From Rubidibacter lacunae KORDI 51-2 (GTDB taxonomy: Bacteria > Cyanobacteriota > Cyanobacteriia > Cyanobacteriales > Rubidibacteraceae): a stretch of DNA of 54,603 bases. The position numbers and the translations under genes were made by a program. Below are positions 45,782 through 54,579 of the stretch, piece after piece (position 1 is the stretch's first letter; the number at the start of each line of letters is the position of its first letter). The stretch lies in NCBI RefSeq assembly GCF_000473895.1, contig NZ_ASSJ01000053.1, positions 1 to 54,603 of the forward strand, in the 5' to 3' direction. The notes beneath the pieces are model-generated. The model saw only the letters and a list, made by a program, of their open reading frames with translations, made no database searches and was not told the origin of the DNA.

Positions 45782-47203
45782 GTGGAGTATGACGTAGTAG
45801 TGATTGGCGGTGGTTCTGGCGGACTGGTAGTTGCAAGCGCAGCAGCTCAGCTTCACGCCAAGGTTGCCCTCGTCGAAAAGGATCGCCTGGGCGGCGACTG
45901 TTTGTGGTTTGGCTGCGTTCCGAGCAAGTCCCTCCTCCACGCCGGCCGTGCCGCTTACGAGGTCCGTAACGGATCGCGATTCGGCATCTACACCGATCCA
46001 CCACGCATCGAATTCGCGGAAGCCACGCGTCACGTCCAGCAAGTCATTGCCAACATTCAACCCCACGACTCGCCGGAGCGCTTTCGCAGCTTGGGCGTCG
46101 AGGTGATTTTTGGCGAAGGGAAGTTCAGCGGTCGAGACACTTTCGCCGTCAACGGCCGGCAACTGACGGCGCGGACGTTTGTCGTTGCTACAGGCTCGCG
46201 TCCTGCCCTGCCGCCGATTCCCGGCTTGCAGGCAGCAGGCTTCCTAACCAACGAGCAGGTGTTCTCCTTGCAAGAGTGTCCGCAGTCGTTAGCTGTCATC
46301 GGAGCCGGACCGATCGGTTGCGAACTCGGACAGGCACTGCACCGATTGGGCTCGCAAGTCACCATCATCAGCAGCCGCGATCGCATCATGCCTAAGGAAG
46401 AGCCCGAGGCTGCGGATGTAGTCGAGCGTCAGTTCGTCGCTGAAGGCATTCGCATCATTCACAATGCTCGTGCCGAGAGCGTTGAGGTGGCGGGCAATAA
46501 AAAGATTGTGTGGGTGGGCGGGCAAAAAGTCGTTGTCGATGAAATTCTCATGTCATCGGGACGCGTTCCGAATGTACATTCGCTCAACCTAGAAGCAGCC
46601 GGTGTTGAGTTTTACAAGACCGGTATTAAAGTCAACCAAAAGCTGCAGACAACTAACAAGCAAATCTATGCCTGCGGCGACGTCATCGGCGGCTACCAAT
46701 TTACCCATGTTGCCGGCTACGAAGCCGCCGTTGTAGTTGCAAATGCACTATTCCTGCCTGTCAGCAAAGCCGACTATCGCGTAATTCCTTGGGCGACTTT
46801 TACTGAACCCGAGCTCGCCCGCGTCGGGTTGACCGAAGAGCAGGCCCGCGATCGCTACGGCGACAAGGTCTGTATTGTCAAGCAAGACTTTGCCAACGTA
46901 GACCGCGCTCAAGCAGAAGCAGCAACGGACGGCTTTGCGAAATACGTTCTCGATCCGAAAGGTCAAATTCTGGGGGCGCACCTCGTCGGTTCCTCTGCCG
47001 GCGAGTTGATCCACGAAGTTATCTTGGCAATGAAAAATAAGCTACCCATAACAGCGCTTTCTGGGTACGTTCACATCTACCCGACGCTTTCAGAGATCAA
47101 TGGCAAAGCCGCCCTCGCATTCAAGAAACAAGGATACGCGGCGAACAAGACGCTCCAAAACCTTTTGCGTGGATTCTTCAACTTCCGACGCGGTAAGTTC
47201 TAA
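45782..47203 (+). CDS. MerA-like pyridine nucleotide-disulfide oxidoreductase
   Basis: A 473-residue FAD/NAD(P)H enzyme starting at GTG 45782. FAD site: VVVIGGGSGGLVVA near the N terminus. The redox disulfide is C40 and C45 in GGDCLWFGCVPSKS. NAD(P) site: LAVIGAGPIGCELG. IYACGDVIGGYQFTH is the second FAD motif, and the dimerisation domain ends with VHIYPTLSE. It resembles cyanobacterial proteins annotated as mercuric reductase, but the N-terminal metal-binding domain and the C-terminal Cys-Cys pair of MerA are both absent, so mercury reduction is uncertain. A dihydrolipoamide- or other disulfide-reducing role is also possible. Confidence 0.92.
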   Translation: MEYDVVVIGGGSGGLVVASAAAQLHAKVALVEKDRLGGDCLWFGCVPSKSLLHAGRAAYEVRNGSRFGIYTDPPRIEFAEATRHVQQVIANIQPHDSPERFRSLGVEVIFGEGKFSGRDTFAVNGRQLTARTFVVATGSRPALPPIPGLQAAGFLTNEQVFSLQECPQSLAVIGAGPIGCELGQALHRLGSQVTIISSRDRIMPKEEPEAADVVERQFVAEGIRIIHNARAESVEVAGNKKIVWVGGQKVVVDEILMSSGRVPNVHSLNLEAAGVEFYKTGIKVNQKLQTTNKQIYACGDVIGGYQFTHVAGYEAAVVVANALFLPVSKADYRVIPWATFTEPELARVGLTEEQARDRYGDKVCIVKQDFANVDRAQAEAATDGFAKYVLDPKGQILGAHLVGSSAGELIHEVILAMKNKLPITALSGYVHIYPTLSEINGKAALAFKKQGYAANKTLQNLLRGFFNFRRGKF

Positions 47204-47392
47204 GTTTTGTGCCCATGCCGTCCTCACGCGAATTTAAATTACTCAGGTGGGTTTTGCAGTACTCGTGGGTGGCGCAATATTTGACTGAGTAGCTTTAACT
47301 TTTACGCCAGCTTGCGTGAAAAACATGCTTCGTGGTGAATGTGCGCCCTGCAACGAAACCTCGCAATCTCGAGCCAACAAAGAGCTGGCTTG

Positions 47393-47614
47393 CTAGCGGC
47401 GGCGGTGACCCAGGTACTCGGCATATTCGCCGATGATGCGATCTCGCATGAAGCGCCCTTTTGATTCGGACGCTAGAAGAGCATCGTATACTTCTTTGGG
47501 AACTTCCTCGTATGTATAGGTTTTACCGCTTGTAAATACAACTTTAAGTGTGGCAGTTTTTTGATTGTAGCCAACTGCCCTAATCATCCTCGATTCGACC
47601 GCGACCAGTTCCAT
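47393..47614 (-). CDS. KTSC domain protein
   Basis: A 73-residue protein from the ATG at 47614 with AAGAGGT upstream; the open frame continues to 47653 without conserved sequence. It is essentially one KTSC domain: MIRAVGYNQKTATLKVVFTS, then GKTYTYEEVPKEVYDALLAS. KTSC domains are small, often near lysyl-tRNA synthetase domains or alone, and of unknown function. It is monocistronic. Confidence 0.85.
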   Translation of the reverse strand: MELVAVESRMIRAVGYNQKTATLKVVFTSGKTYTYEEVPKEVYDALLASESKGRFMRDRIIGEYAEYLGHRRR

Positions 47615-48460
47615 GATAGAGACCTCTTGCAGGTAGGGAAGCGAATAAATCACAAACGAATTTTATGCTACCAGCTGGGCGCGCATCTGTCGTCGTTGCA
47701 GCCATTGTTGCCAAGGATCTTGCGAACGGGCAACAGCGGCATCCAAACGATCTCAGCCCCTTACCCGTTTGCGACATCGACTGCGGTCCGGAGCGCGATC
47801 GGTAAATCCTACTCCGTACTTGCGAACGAGCAGCACGGCCCCCTCAAAATTTATGCGCAAATTTCTTCCGGGACATTACACTTGCCCCCGGTTCTGGTGG
47901 AGTTCATCTAAGAGTATCCACGCAACCCAAAGTCTGACTAACGTCGAACGCCCGGAACGTGGATCTGCTGCAAGAAGACTTAGTTAACACGGTCCGGATT
48001 GCCGAACTACTTGGCAAAATGAGTTTAGAGGTCCCCCCACTTGCTCCAACACCCGGTTGTTTTGCAATGCCTTGACTTACTAACAAAGGCGCGGAACCAT
48101 CGCGTATCCTCAGAGCTCTGCCTGTATAGCTACCTGCACATCAAAAACCTGAAAACAGTAGGGATTTGTAACTTAGGCGGACCGGATGGAGAGCACGAGG
48201 ATAGAGTCTGAGGTATACTCTGTTCCAAAAATGCTGAAGTCTTAAAAAGTTGCTGAAGAGGGTGGATTGGGAATTAATGCTGCCTTCATTTGTTAGCGCT
48301 TAGGGCACTGCAACAAGGCCATCTACAAATCGCACTTCCCGAGACTTCGATCTGCACGATCTAATCACCCAACAGGCATCTTTCCGTCAAGATCCAAGTT
48401 TTTCGGGAATTCCTCCAGGAAGGGTTGCCTCAAGCATCACCGACAATGGAACTTGAAATA
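47615..48460. other. Gap with a probable gene remnant
   Basis: The plus frame 47959-48075 (38 residues, VDLLQEDLVNTVRIAELLGK and MSLEVPPLAP) is very protein-like but begins just after a stop and lacks a good start; it looks like the C-terminal end of a lost gene. The remaining sequence to 48460 shows nothing I can identify. Confidence 0.4.
47959..48075 (+). pseudogene. Probable C-terminal gene remnant, unknown family
   Basis: 38 codons from a GTG to TGA. The composition (Leu/Val/Glu heptads, then a Pro-rich end) is unlike the chance frames of the region. An in-frame stop lies a few codons upstream, so any longer gene is broken. Family not recognised. Confidence 0.35.
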
Positions 48461-48532
48461 AGCCCGTGACGAGACTTGAACTCGTGACCTCACCCTTACC
48501 AAGGGTGTGCTCTACCGCTGAGCTACACGGGC
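48461..48532 (-). tRNA. trnT: tRNA-Thr (anticodon GGT)
   Basis: A 72-nt cloverleaf on the minus strand: acceptor stem GCCCGTG/CACGGGC, D loop with AGCGGTAGAGC, anticodon stem around CTTGGTAAG with GGT, T arm with GTTCAAGTC, discriminator T. CCA is not encoded. Confidence 0.96.
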
Positions 48533-48591
48533 GGAAAAACCGGGCTTGGAGATCTTTTGCACCGGTTCGACATTACTAGAATGCCGCGTGG

Positions 48592-48673
48592 TGGGCCGGG
48601 CTGGATTCGAACCAGCGTAGGCGTAGCCAGCGGATTTACAGTCCGCCTCCATTAACCACTCGGACACCGACCC
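48592..48673 (-). tRNA. trnY: tRNA-Tyr (anticodon GTA)
   Basis: An 82-nt class II tRNA on the minus strand with acceptor stem GGGTCGG/CCGGCCC, anticodon GTA in ACTGTAAAT, a long variable arm (TGGCTACGCCTACG) and the T-arm GGTTCGAATCC. Discriminator A; CCA is not encoded. It is 59 bp upstream of tRNA-Thr, forming a Tyr-Thr pair. Confidence 0.97.
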
Positions 48674-48991
48674 TCGTTCCACGCAGTTACTAATCATAAC
48701 AGACAGTCATGGCTACCCGTCAACGAGATCGTCAAGACTCTCATCAGTGACAGTTGCGCGATCGCTGCACCACCGATCGCCGCAGCCGTGCTGCTGGCCC
48801 CCTTGCCTGCAATTGCTCGAATTGCAGCAGCATTTTGATGACAATACCGTCAATTGCCGAACGCGTCACCGAGCCAGTCGCCTAAAGCTTTCCACCATCG
48901 CAGCCAGGCAATCGTGACCTTCTTGGCGGCAGGCGGGAGCGGCACGGATAGAATCCTCACACCCGAGGGTGGGTTCAGACCGGCGAGCACG

Positions 48992-49200
48992 TCATACGTG
49001 GGGCTTTTTGCGGTCGTGGTAGGGAGCTAGCAGCTGGTGGTAGCCTATCACAGTTGCGTTTTGGCAGTAGAACGCACGAACGAACTTGCCGTAATGGAAA
49101 TCCTCGGAAGCAAGTAATTCGCAAAGCTGCCTTTTGGCAATGCGAGCGGGTTATGCATCGAACAGGCAACCTCTCTCTCGACCGCCCGATCGAATCGGTA
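48992..49200 (-). pseudogene. Frameshifted protein remnant, unknown family
   Basis: On the minus strand, one frame reads VACSMHNPLALPKGSFANYL to about 49105, and the adjacent frame continues smoothly from there with ASEDFHYGKFVRAFYCQNAT, then VIGYHQLLAPYHDRKKPHV and a stop at 48992. The two pieces read as one protein broken by a frameshift near 49100-49110. I do not recognise the family. An N-terminal part was not found. Confidence 0.5.
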
Positions 49201-49473
49201 GCCTCTGCGAGTGCGGTCGACTCTGAGAAATCGCGCCCTGCAACAACCTATACAAGGACTTTGCCCTATATCCTGGCGACTCGGGCGGTTAATGCTCGAC
49301 GGTCGCGGTCGGCCGAACACCGTCAACAAAGCCATTCTCGCGAATGAAGCTCTGGTATGCGCTCTGGAGAATGCGGCGGCCGAGCGTTCAGTTACCCTGG
49401 CGTTTGGCTACACAATTTGTTGACGTTCGGGACTCCCGCGACCGCGTCCGCGCCGGAAGAGTTACTCCGTTGA

Positions 49474-49713
49474 ACAGTCACTCCGTTTTTCGCTCCCACC
49501 CTTCGCGTCCTGGGAATTACGGTCGAACCGGGCAATCTGACGATCGCTTCTATCGTCCCCACTCTCTCGCAGCGGCTTGGGGGCTGCAGCCGGGCAGATC
49601 GCCTCCTGGGGCTCAATTGCGAGCAGTTGCAGTCTCTAGAGCACCTCGAAGCAGACATTCGCCAGCGGTCGTCCAAACTTCTGCCGACTGTTGCCCCCTA
49701 TGAGTACCGATAG
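49474..49713 (+). pseudogene. C-terminal protein remnant without start codon, unknown family
   Basis: 79 codons open between TGA 49471-49473 and TAG 49711-49713, with no ATG, and GTG/TTG only inside. The text is strongly protein-like: LGITVEPGNLTIASIVPTLS, then LLGLNCEQLQSLEHLEADIR and LLPTVAPYEYR. It looks like the C-terminal domain of a protein whose 5' part is scrambled; a preceding plus frame (about 49310-49423, NKAILANEALVCALENAAAE) may belong to the same gene. Family not recognised. Confidence 0.5.
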
Positions 49714-49860
49714 CACTTGCGCGTGCGGCTCCGAGCAGCAGGGTTTCGGACCGGCTGAGAATGGCCAGCTCGCATAAACCCCTCATACCCTGCAAACAAC
49801 ACCCCATTCGCCCGGCGCGAAAGGGATGTTATTGTGCTGGTTGGTGCAGGAAGTTCGATA

Positions 49861-50178
49861 CTAGGCTTCGACAGGTGCAGATTCCTTGGGACGAGGCGAG
49901 AGCAACGTCATAAAGCGCATTACCTCTTCGCTCAGGCGCATCGCCCGTTCCATAGGCGCGATCGCTTCGCCCGTGACATCAAAATTCATCTGAACGTAGA
50001 TGCCGTCCTGAAATTTTTGAATCGGATACGCAAGACGGCGTTTCCCGCGATTCTGGATCTCCATCGCCGTTGCTCCATAGGATTCGAGCAACTCGCGGTA
50101 TTTGAGAATCTGGTTGCCGACGCGCTCCTCAGCGAGATCGGGTCGCAGGATGTACATCGTTTCGTAACTCTGTATCAT
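49861..50178 (-). CDS. rpsF: 30S ribosomal protein S6
   Basis: Binds S18 and 16S rRNA in the platform of the small subunit. The 105-residue sequence is complete: YETMYILRPDLAEERVGNQI, IQNRGKRRLAYPIQKFQDGI, YVQMNFDVTG and MRLSEEVMRFMTLLSPRP. ATG 50178 with AAAGGAG 10 bp upstream. It is divergent from the fumarylacetoacetase-family gene. Confidence 0.97.
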   Translation of the reverse strand: MIQSYETMYILRPDLAEERVGNQILKYRELLESYGATAMEIQNRGKRRLAYPIQKFQDGIYVQMNFDVTGEAIAPMERAMRLSEEVMRFMTLLSPRPKESAPVEA

Positions 50179-50292
50179 GATGGCAATTCTCCTTTCGGAC
50201 TAAGCGGCTTTCCGTCGCGCGGAAAGCAAGGATTTACTATCCTACTACCTTTGTTGCGATCCGCACCCACGCGGTTGCCACTCCCCATCCCG

Positions 50293-51081
50293 ATGGTGCA
50301 ACGTTACGTCCGCGTCCGCACAATTCAAGGTCAAACCTGTTACGGCTTGCTAGAAGCTGACCGTAGCGTTCTGGTGCTAGATGCACCGCCATGGATTGGC
50401 GGACAACCGACCGATCTCAAACTCGATCCCGACAGCTATCAGTTGCTTGCCCCTTGCGCCCCGACAAAGATCGTTGCCGTTGGCAAAAACTATCGCGATC
50501 GCGCTGCCGAAATGGGCGCGGGCGTCCCAGAGCAACCGCACTTGTTTCTCAAGCCCCCGACAGCAGCTACTGCCGATGGAGAACCGATCTATTACCCGTC
50601 TCAGTCCGAGCAGATCGACTACGAAGGCTCACTTGCTCTCGTCGTCGGCGTGCGCGTCAGCCGTTGCTCGCTCGAGCAGGCGCGCAAGAGCGTGTGGGGT
50701 TACACCATCGCCAATGATGTCACCGCCCGCGACTTACTGGAACAGGACAAGCAGTGGACGCGCGCGAAAGGCTTTGATAGCTTCTGCCCTCTCGGTCCAT
50801 GGAGCGTACGCGACCTCAGCGCCAGTGCCAGAATCCAGACATTCGTGAACGACGAGGCAGAACCACGTCAGTCTGCATCGATCGGTCAGATGGTCTTCGG
50901 AATCGATACGTTAATTGCCTATATATCGGAGATCATGACGCTGCTGCCGGGCGATATCGTCTTAACCGGCACGCCACCGGGCGTGGGTCCGCTCGAGATC
51001 GGCGATCGCATACGAGTCGAAATCGAAGGGATCGGTCAGCTTACCAACCCTGTTGTTGCCCGCCCAGATTTGCCCGCATAA
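50293..51081 (+). CDS. Fumarylacetoacetate hydrolase family protein
   Basis: A 262-residue member of the FAH superfamily from ATG 50293 (the open frame upstream runs through rpsF and is ignored). The metal-dependent core is complete: IVAVGKNYRDRAAEMG, FLKPPTA, IDYEGSLALVVG, WGYTIANDVTARDLL, KGFDSFCPLGPW and VLTGTPPGVGPLEIGDRIRV. These enzymes are mostly acylpyruvase, oxaloacetate decarboxylase or 2-keto-diacid hydratase; the exact substrate cannot be told. Confidence 0.93.
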   Translation: MVQRYVRVRTIQGQTCYGLLEADRSVLVLDAPPWIGGQPTDLKLDPDSYQLLAPCAPTKIVAVGKNYRDRAAEMGAGVPEQPHLFLKPPTAATADGEPIYYPSQSEQIDYEGSLALVVGVRVSRCSLEQARKSVWGYTIANDVTARDLLEQDKQWTRAKGFDSFCPLGPWSVRDLSASARIQTFVNDEAEPRQSASIGQMVFGIDTLIAYISEIMTLLPGDIVLTGTPPGVGPLEIGDRIRVEIEGIGQLTNPVVARPDLPA

Positions 51082-51160
51082 AGACGCAATCTTCGACGGT
51101 TAACCCTTTGAATGTATTCCCGAGGGGCTGCTATCTAAGGGGGGAGTCTGAGACGGATCC

Positions 51161-51637
51161 CTAACGCACTTGCGCGTAAACAGCTTGGGAAATTCCAGGG
51201 ATCTCGGCGTAGAGACCGCGCGCACACTGCACGAAAGCGAAGATAACGGCAGCCAGCGCGCCGATAAAAATTACGTTGTAGAACGTCTCGATAATGAAAC
51301 TGCCCGGACCGAGCGTTCTCACGAACAAGCTTAAAACCAAATGCAGCAGGATCAAAAAGATATCTAGCAAAAGCGCCTGCATCGTATTGAAGCGAATGAA
51401 GTGGTTGATGCGCTCGTTGCGGACGACTAAGAAGAGCAAAGCAAAGAAGATAATCAGTCCAAAAGGAAACTGACCGTAAAGAATTGCAAACGGTATCAGC
51501 GGTAGGAAAAGGGGTCGCAAGAAGGGCAGCTGTTGGAAAACGAATACCCCAAAGGGTAAGGCTACAACAAGGGGCAACAAGTAAGCCAATGCCGAGAATG
51601 CTCGATCCTTATAGTCGGTTGAACCGCGCCAGGTCAT
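51161..51637 (-). CDS. Tic20-like integral membrane protein
   Basis: A 158-residue protein with four hydrophobic helices and the family-typical N terminus MTWRGSTDYKDRAFSALAYL, then INHFIRFNTMQALLLDIFLI. It is homologous to the chloroplast inner-envelope import component Tic20; in cyanobacteria its role is unknown. It lies in the plasma or thylakoid membrane. Converges with the FAH-family gene. Confidence 0.9.
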   Translation of the reverse strand: MTWRGSTDYKDRAFSALAYLLPLVVALPFGVFVFQQLPFLRPLFLPLIPFAILYGQFPFGLIIFFALLFLVVRNERINHFIRFNTMQALLLDIFLILLHLVLSLFVRTLGPGSFIIETFYNVIFIGALAAVIFAFVQCARGLYAEIPGISQAVYAQVR

Positions 51638-51827
51638 TTACGTATCCTCTCTCTGATGTCGGCACCGAGCCGGTCTCAAACCCCGGAAGGTGCGCGCTTG
51701 CATTGCCCGCACCAGTCCAGAATAACGCAGTCTTCAGATGGATCTCGCGTCTTGGTTGAAGGCCGCACGTGCTTTGTCTCTCGTGTAATAGTTGCCGCGC
51801 GCCCTAACCTCTCACGGTTGGCTGACT

Positions 51828-52040
51828 CTAGGCATCTCCATCGGAGTCGAGATGGGCAACGCGAAAGCCCATCTGACACTCGTATAGCTCGTACGAGTTG
51901 GGGTTGCCCTCGCGCAAACGCCGCCCACAGATCAATTGCCCGCCACGCCAACGGGGCTGTCCGGCGCGATCGGCAAACAGACAGCTTTGGCAAACACCTT
52001 GAGGTGCAAAGACGCGATTGTCGGTCAGCATCACCAGCAT
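51828..52040 (-). CDS. Small Cys-rich conserved protein
   Basis: 70 residues from ATG 52040 with GGAGAG 5 bp upstream. The pattern is CQSCLFAD ... LICGRR ... ELYECQMGFRVA, giving four conserved Cys that could bind Zn2+ or Fe-S. I recall close relatives in other cyanobacteria, but no function. Soluble. Confidence 0.75.
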   Translation of the reverse strand: MLVMLTDNRVFAPQGVCQSCLFADRAGQPRWRGGQLICGRRLREGNPNSYELYECQMGFRVAHLDSDGDA

Positions 52041-52204
52041 GGCGCTCTCCTCCCGCTAACGCGTTTGATTAGGCTTATTCTAAGCATAGATCGCTAGAAC
52101 GGCAGCATGGCTGAGATTGCAGCAGGCTGATGGCGATCGCAAGCGGCGTGCGGTTGCTCGCGTGCGGCTCGACAGCAGCGATTCCGAATGTAGGGGCAAA
52201 ACCG

Positions 52205-52789
52205 ATGCAAACCCTTGTAGTTGCGACTAGTAATCCCGGCAAAGTCGAAGAAATGCAAGCCTACCTTGACGGGTTGGCATGGCACTTGCAGCTCAAACCG
52301 CCGCAACTAGAGATCGAAGAGACTGGCAAAACCTTTGCCGAGAATGCTTGCTTGAAAGCAACGCAGGTAGCACGAGCCTTAGGAATGTGGGCAATTGCCG
52401 ACGACTCCGGACTGGAAGTCGCTGTATTGGGAGGGGCGCCCGGCCTGCATTCTGCACGTTACGGCAAGACGGACGCCGAGCGCATTGCCCGGTTGCTGAA
52501 GGCTCTCGGGGATCGTTCCGAGCGGGCCGCCCAGTTTGCGTGCGCGATCGCGTTGGCACGACCGGACGGCACGGTCGCGTTGCAGGCAATGGGCATCTGT
52601 CCCGGCACAATCCTGGACGCGCCACGCGGCACGGGTGGCTTTGGTTACGATCCGATTTTCTACGTTCCGGAAGCCGGACGAACGTTTGCCGAGATGTCGC
52701 CAGAGCAAAAACATTCGCTCAGCCACCGCGGGCGGGCGTTTGCCGAGTTGCTACCGCAACTTGCCGCGCTCTCGGCAGCACCCCTCTAG
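52205..52789 (+). CDS. rdgB: dITP/XTP pyrophosphatase (RdgB/HAM1)
   Basis: Hydrolyses non-canonical purine NTPs to keep them out of DNA and RNA. Motifs: VVATSNPGKVEEM, TFAENACLKA, ADDSGLEVAVLGGAPGLHSA, GFGYDPIFYVPEAGRTFAEM and KHSLSHRGRA. 194 residues from ATG 52205. The upstream in-frame extension to 52130 is not conserved. Confidence 0.96.
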   Translation: MQTLVVATSNPGKVEEMQAYLDGLAWHLQLKPPQLEIEETGKTFAENACLKATQVARALGMWAIADDSGLEVAVLGGAPGLHSARYGKTDAERIARLLKALGDRSERAAQFACAIALARPDGTVALQAMGICPGTILDAPRGTGGFGYDPIFYVPEAGRTFAEMSPEQKHSLSHRGRAFAELLPQLAALSAAPL

Positions 52790-52908
52790 ATACTGCTGGT
52801 CGGTCTCCGCGCGATCGCGAGAGCCCCCCTCATCCCGCACACCAACAGCGCTCCGCAGGAGCGGGACGAGTCGGCAAGTGTGTTAGTCGGCCTCGAGGTA
52901 TAAGTGTT

Positions 52909-53612
<704 letters not shown>

Positions 53613-53921
53613 ATGCCGATCGCGGTGGGCGTCATTCAGACGCTTGGGTTCCCGGCAGTTCTCGCATCTGCAGATGCAATGGTGAAGGCAGCGCGGGTGG
53701 CGCTGGTCACGTTCGATAAGGCCGAACGCGGTCAGTTCTTCGTGGCAATTCGCGGGAATGTTGCCGAGGTGAAAACGGCAATGGCGGCTGGTATTGAAGC
53801 AGCAGAAGCATCCTTCGGCGGCGAGGTTCTGACCCATTACATCATTCCCAATCCGCCCGAGAATCTCGAAGCAGTCATGCCCATCGACTACACCGAACAG
53901 TCGGAACCCTTCCGTCTTTAA
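53613..53921 (+). CDS. ccmK3: Carboxysome shell protein CcmK3
   Basis: A 102-residue single BMC-domain protein. It begins MPIAVGVIQTLGFPAVLASA and ends in YIIPNPPENLEAVMPIDYTE, which, with the unusual KAERGQF pore-loop sequence (the usual pore loop reads KIGSGR or RAGSAR), places it with CcmK3 rather than CcmK1/2. CcmK3 is thought to join CcmK4 in mixed hexamers and not to assemble alone. It is followed by ccmK4. Confidence 0.9.
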   Translation: MPIAVGVIQTLGFPAVLASADAMVKAARVALVTFDKAERGQFFVAIRGNVAEVKTAMAAGIEAAEASFGGEVLTHYIIPNPPENLEAVMPIDYTEQSEPFRL

Positions 53922-54156
53922 AAGAGAACGCGCTGGTATACCCATCCAGATTGGCGAACTCTCATCAGTAAAGGGTGCGGTCGCCCTCTCGGCCCCAATA
54001 GCCTTGTGGCATGGGAAAAAATCCAGCCATCCTGTACGCTGATTCGCAGCGTTCGGGCAATAATGAGCTGGAAGACGAACCAATTAACAGTTGAATCACC
54101 GCTCGACTGGATTGACCATTAACCATTGACTTAATTCGTAGGGAGAAGCAAGACTC
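53922..54156. other. Spacer between ccmK3 and ccmK4
   Basis: 235 bp without a gene. ATTGACCATTAACCATTGAC at 54110-54129 gives two possible -35-like TTGAC elements; no good -10 is obvious. Confidence 0.35.
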
Positions 54157-54513
54157 ATGTCACAGGTTGCGGTCGGAACGCTTGAAACGAAAGGATTTCC
54201 CGGCATTTTGGCAGCAGCCGATGCGATGGTGAAAGCAGGCAGAATCACCGTCGTCGGCTACATTCGTGCGGGCAGCGCGCGCTTCACAATTATCATTCGC
54301 GGCGATGTTTCTGAAGTCAAGCGCGCGATGGATGCCGGTATGGAAGCTGCCGAGCGCACGTTTGGGTCGACGTTGGAGACATGGGTGATCATCCCGCGCC
54401 CACACGAAAACGTGGAATGCGTGCTCCCGATTGCGTTTAACGAGAAAGTAGAGCGTTTTCGCGATTCCATCGAGCGCCCGCCGACGATCGCAGCTGCGCG
54501 ACCGGGCGCATAA
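54157..54513 (+). CDS. ccmK4: Carboxysome shell protein CcmK4
   Basis: A 118-residue BMC-domain hexamer subunit: VAVGTLETKGFPGILAAADA, then VGYIRAGSARFTIIIRGDVS and WVIIPRPHENVECVLPI. The YIRAGSARF pore loop and the extended C terminus match CcmK4. Start ATG 54157 with AGGGAGAAG upstream. It lies 235 bp from ccmK3, so it may have its own promoter. Confidence 0.92.
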   Translation: MSQVAVGTLETKGFPGILAAADAMVKAGRITVVGYIRAGSARFTIIIRGDVSEVKRAMDAGMEAAERTFGSTLETWVIIPRPHENVECVLPIAFNEKVERFRDSIERPPTIAAARPGA

Positions 54514-54579
54514 TCCCGGCTTGCCCCCCGCAATCGCGACAATCGTTTCTCCAACGCTCGACAACCTGGCGCGAGGGAG

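Larger units (their letters stand above)
48674..49860. other. 1.2-kb gap carrying two gene remnants
   Basis: It contains a frameshifted minus-strand remnant (49200-48992) and a plus-strand frame without a start codon (49474-49713), each described separately. Outside these I see no intact gene, RNA or repeat. Confidence 0.6.

Noticed and set aside
45782-47203. Complete mer operon
   Set aside because: No merR, merT or merP is nearby, and the MerA-specific N-terminal domain and C-terminal Cys pair are missing.
49834-50292. N-terminal extension of the FAH-family protein
   Set aside because: It runs antisense through rpsF; homology begins at ATG 50293.
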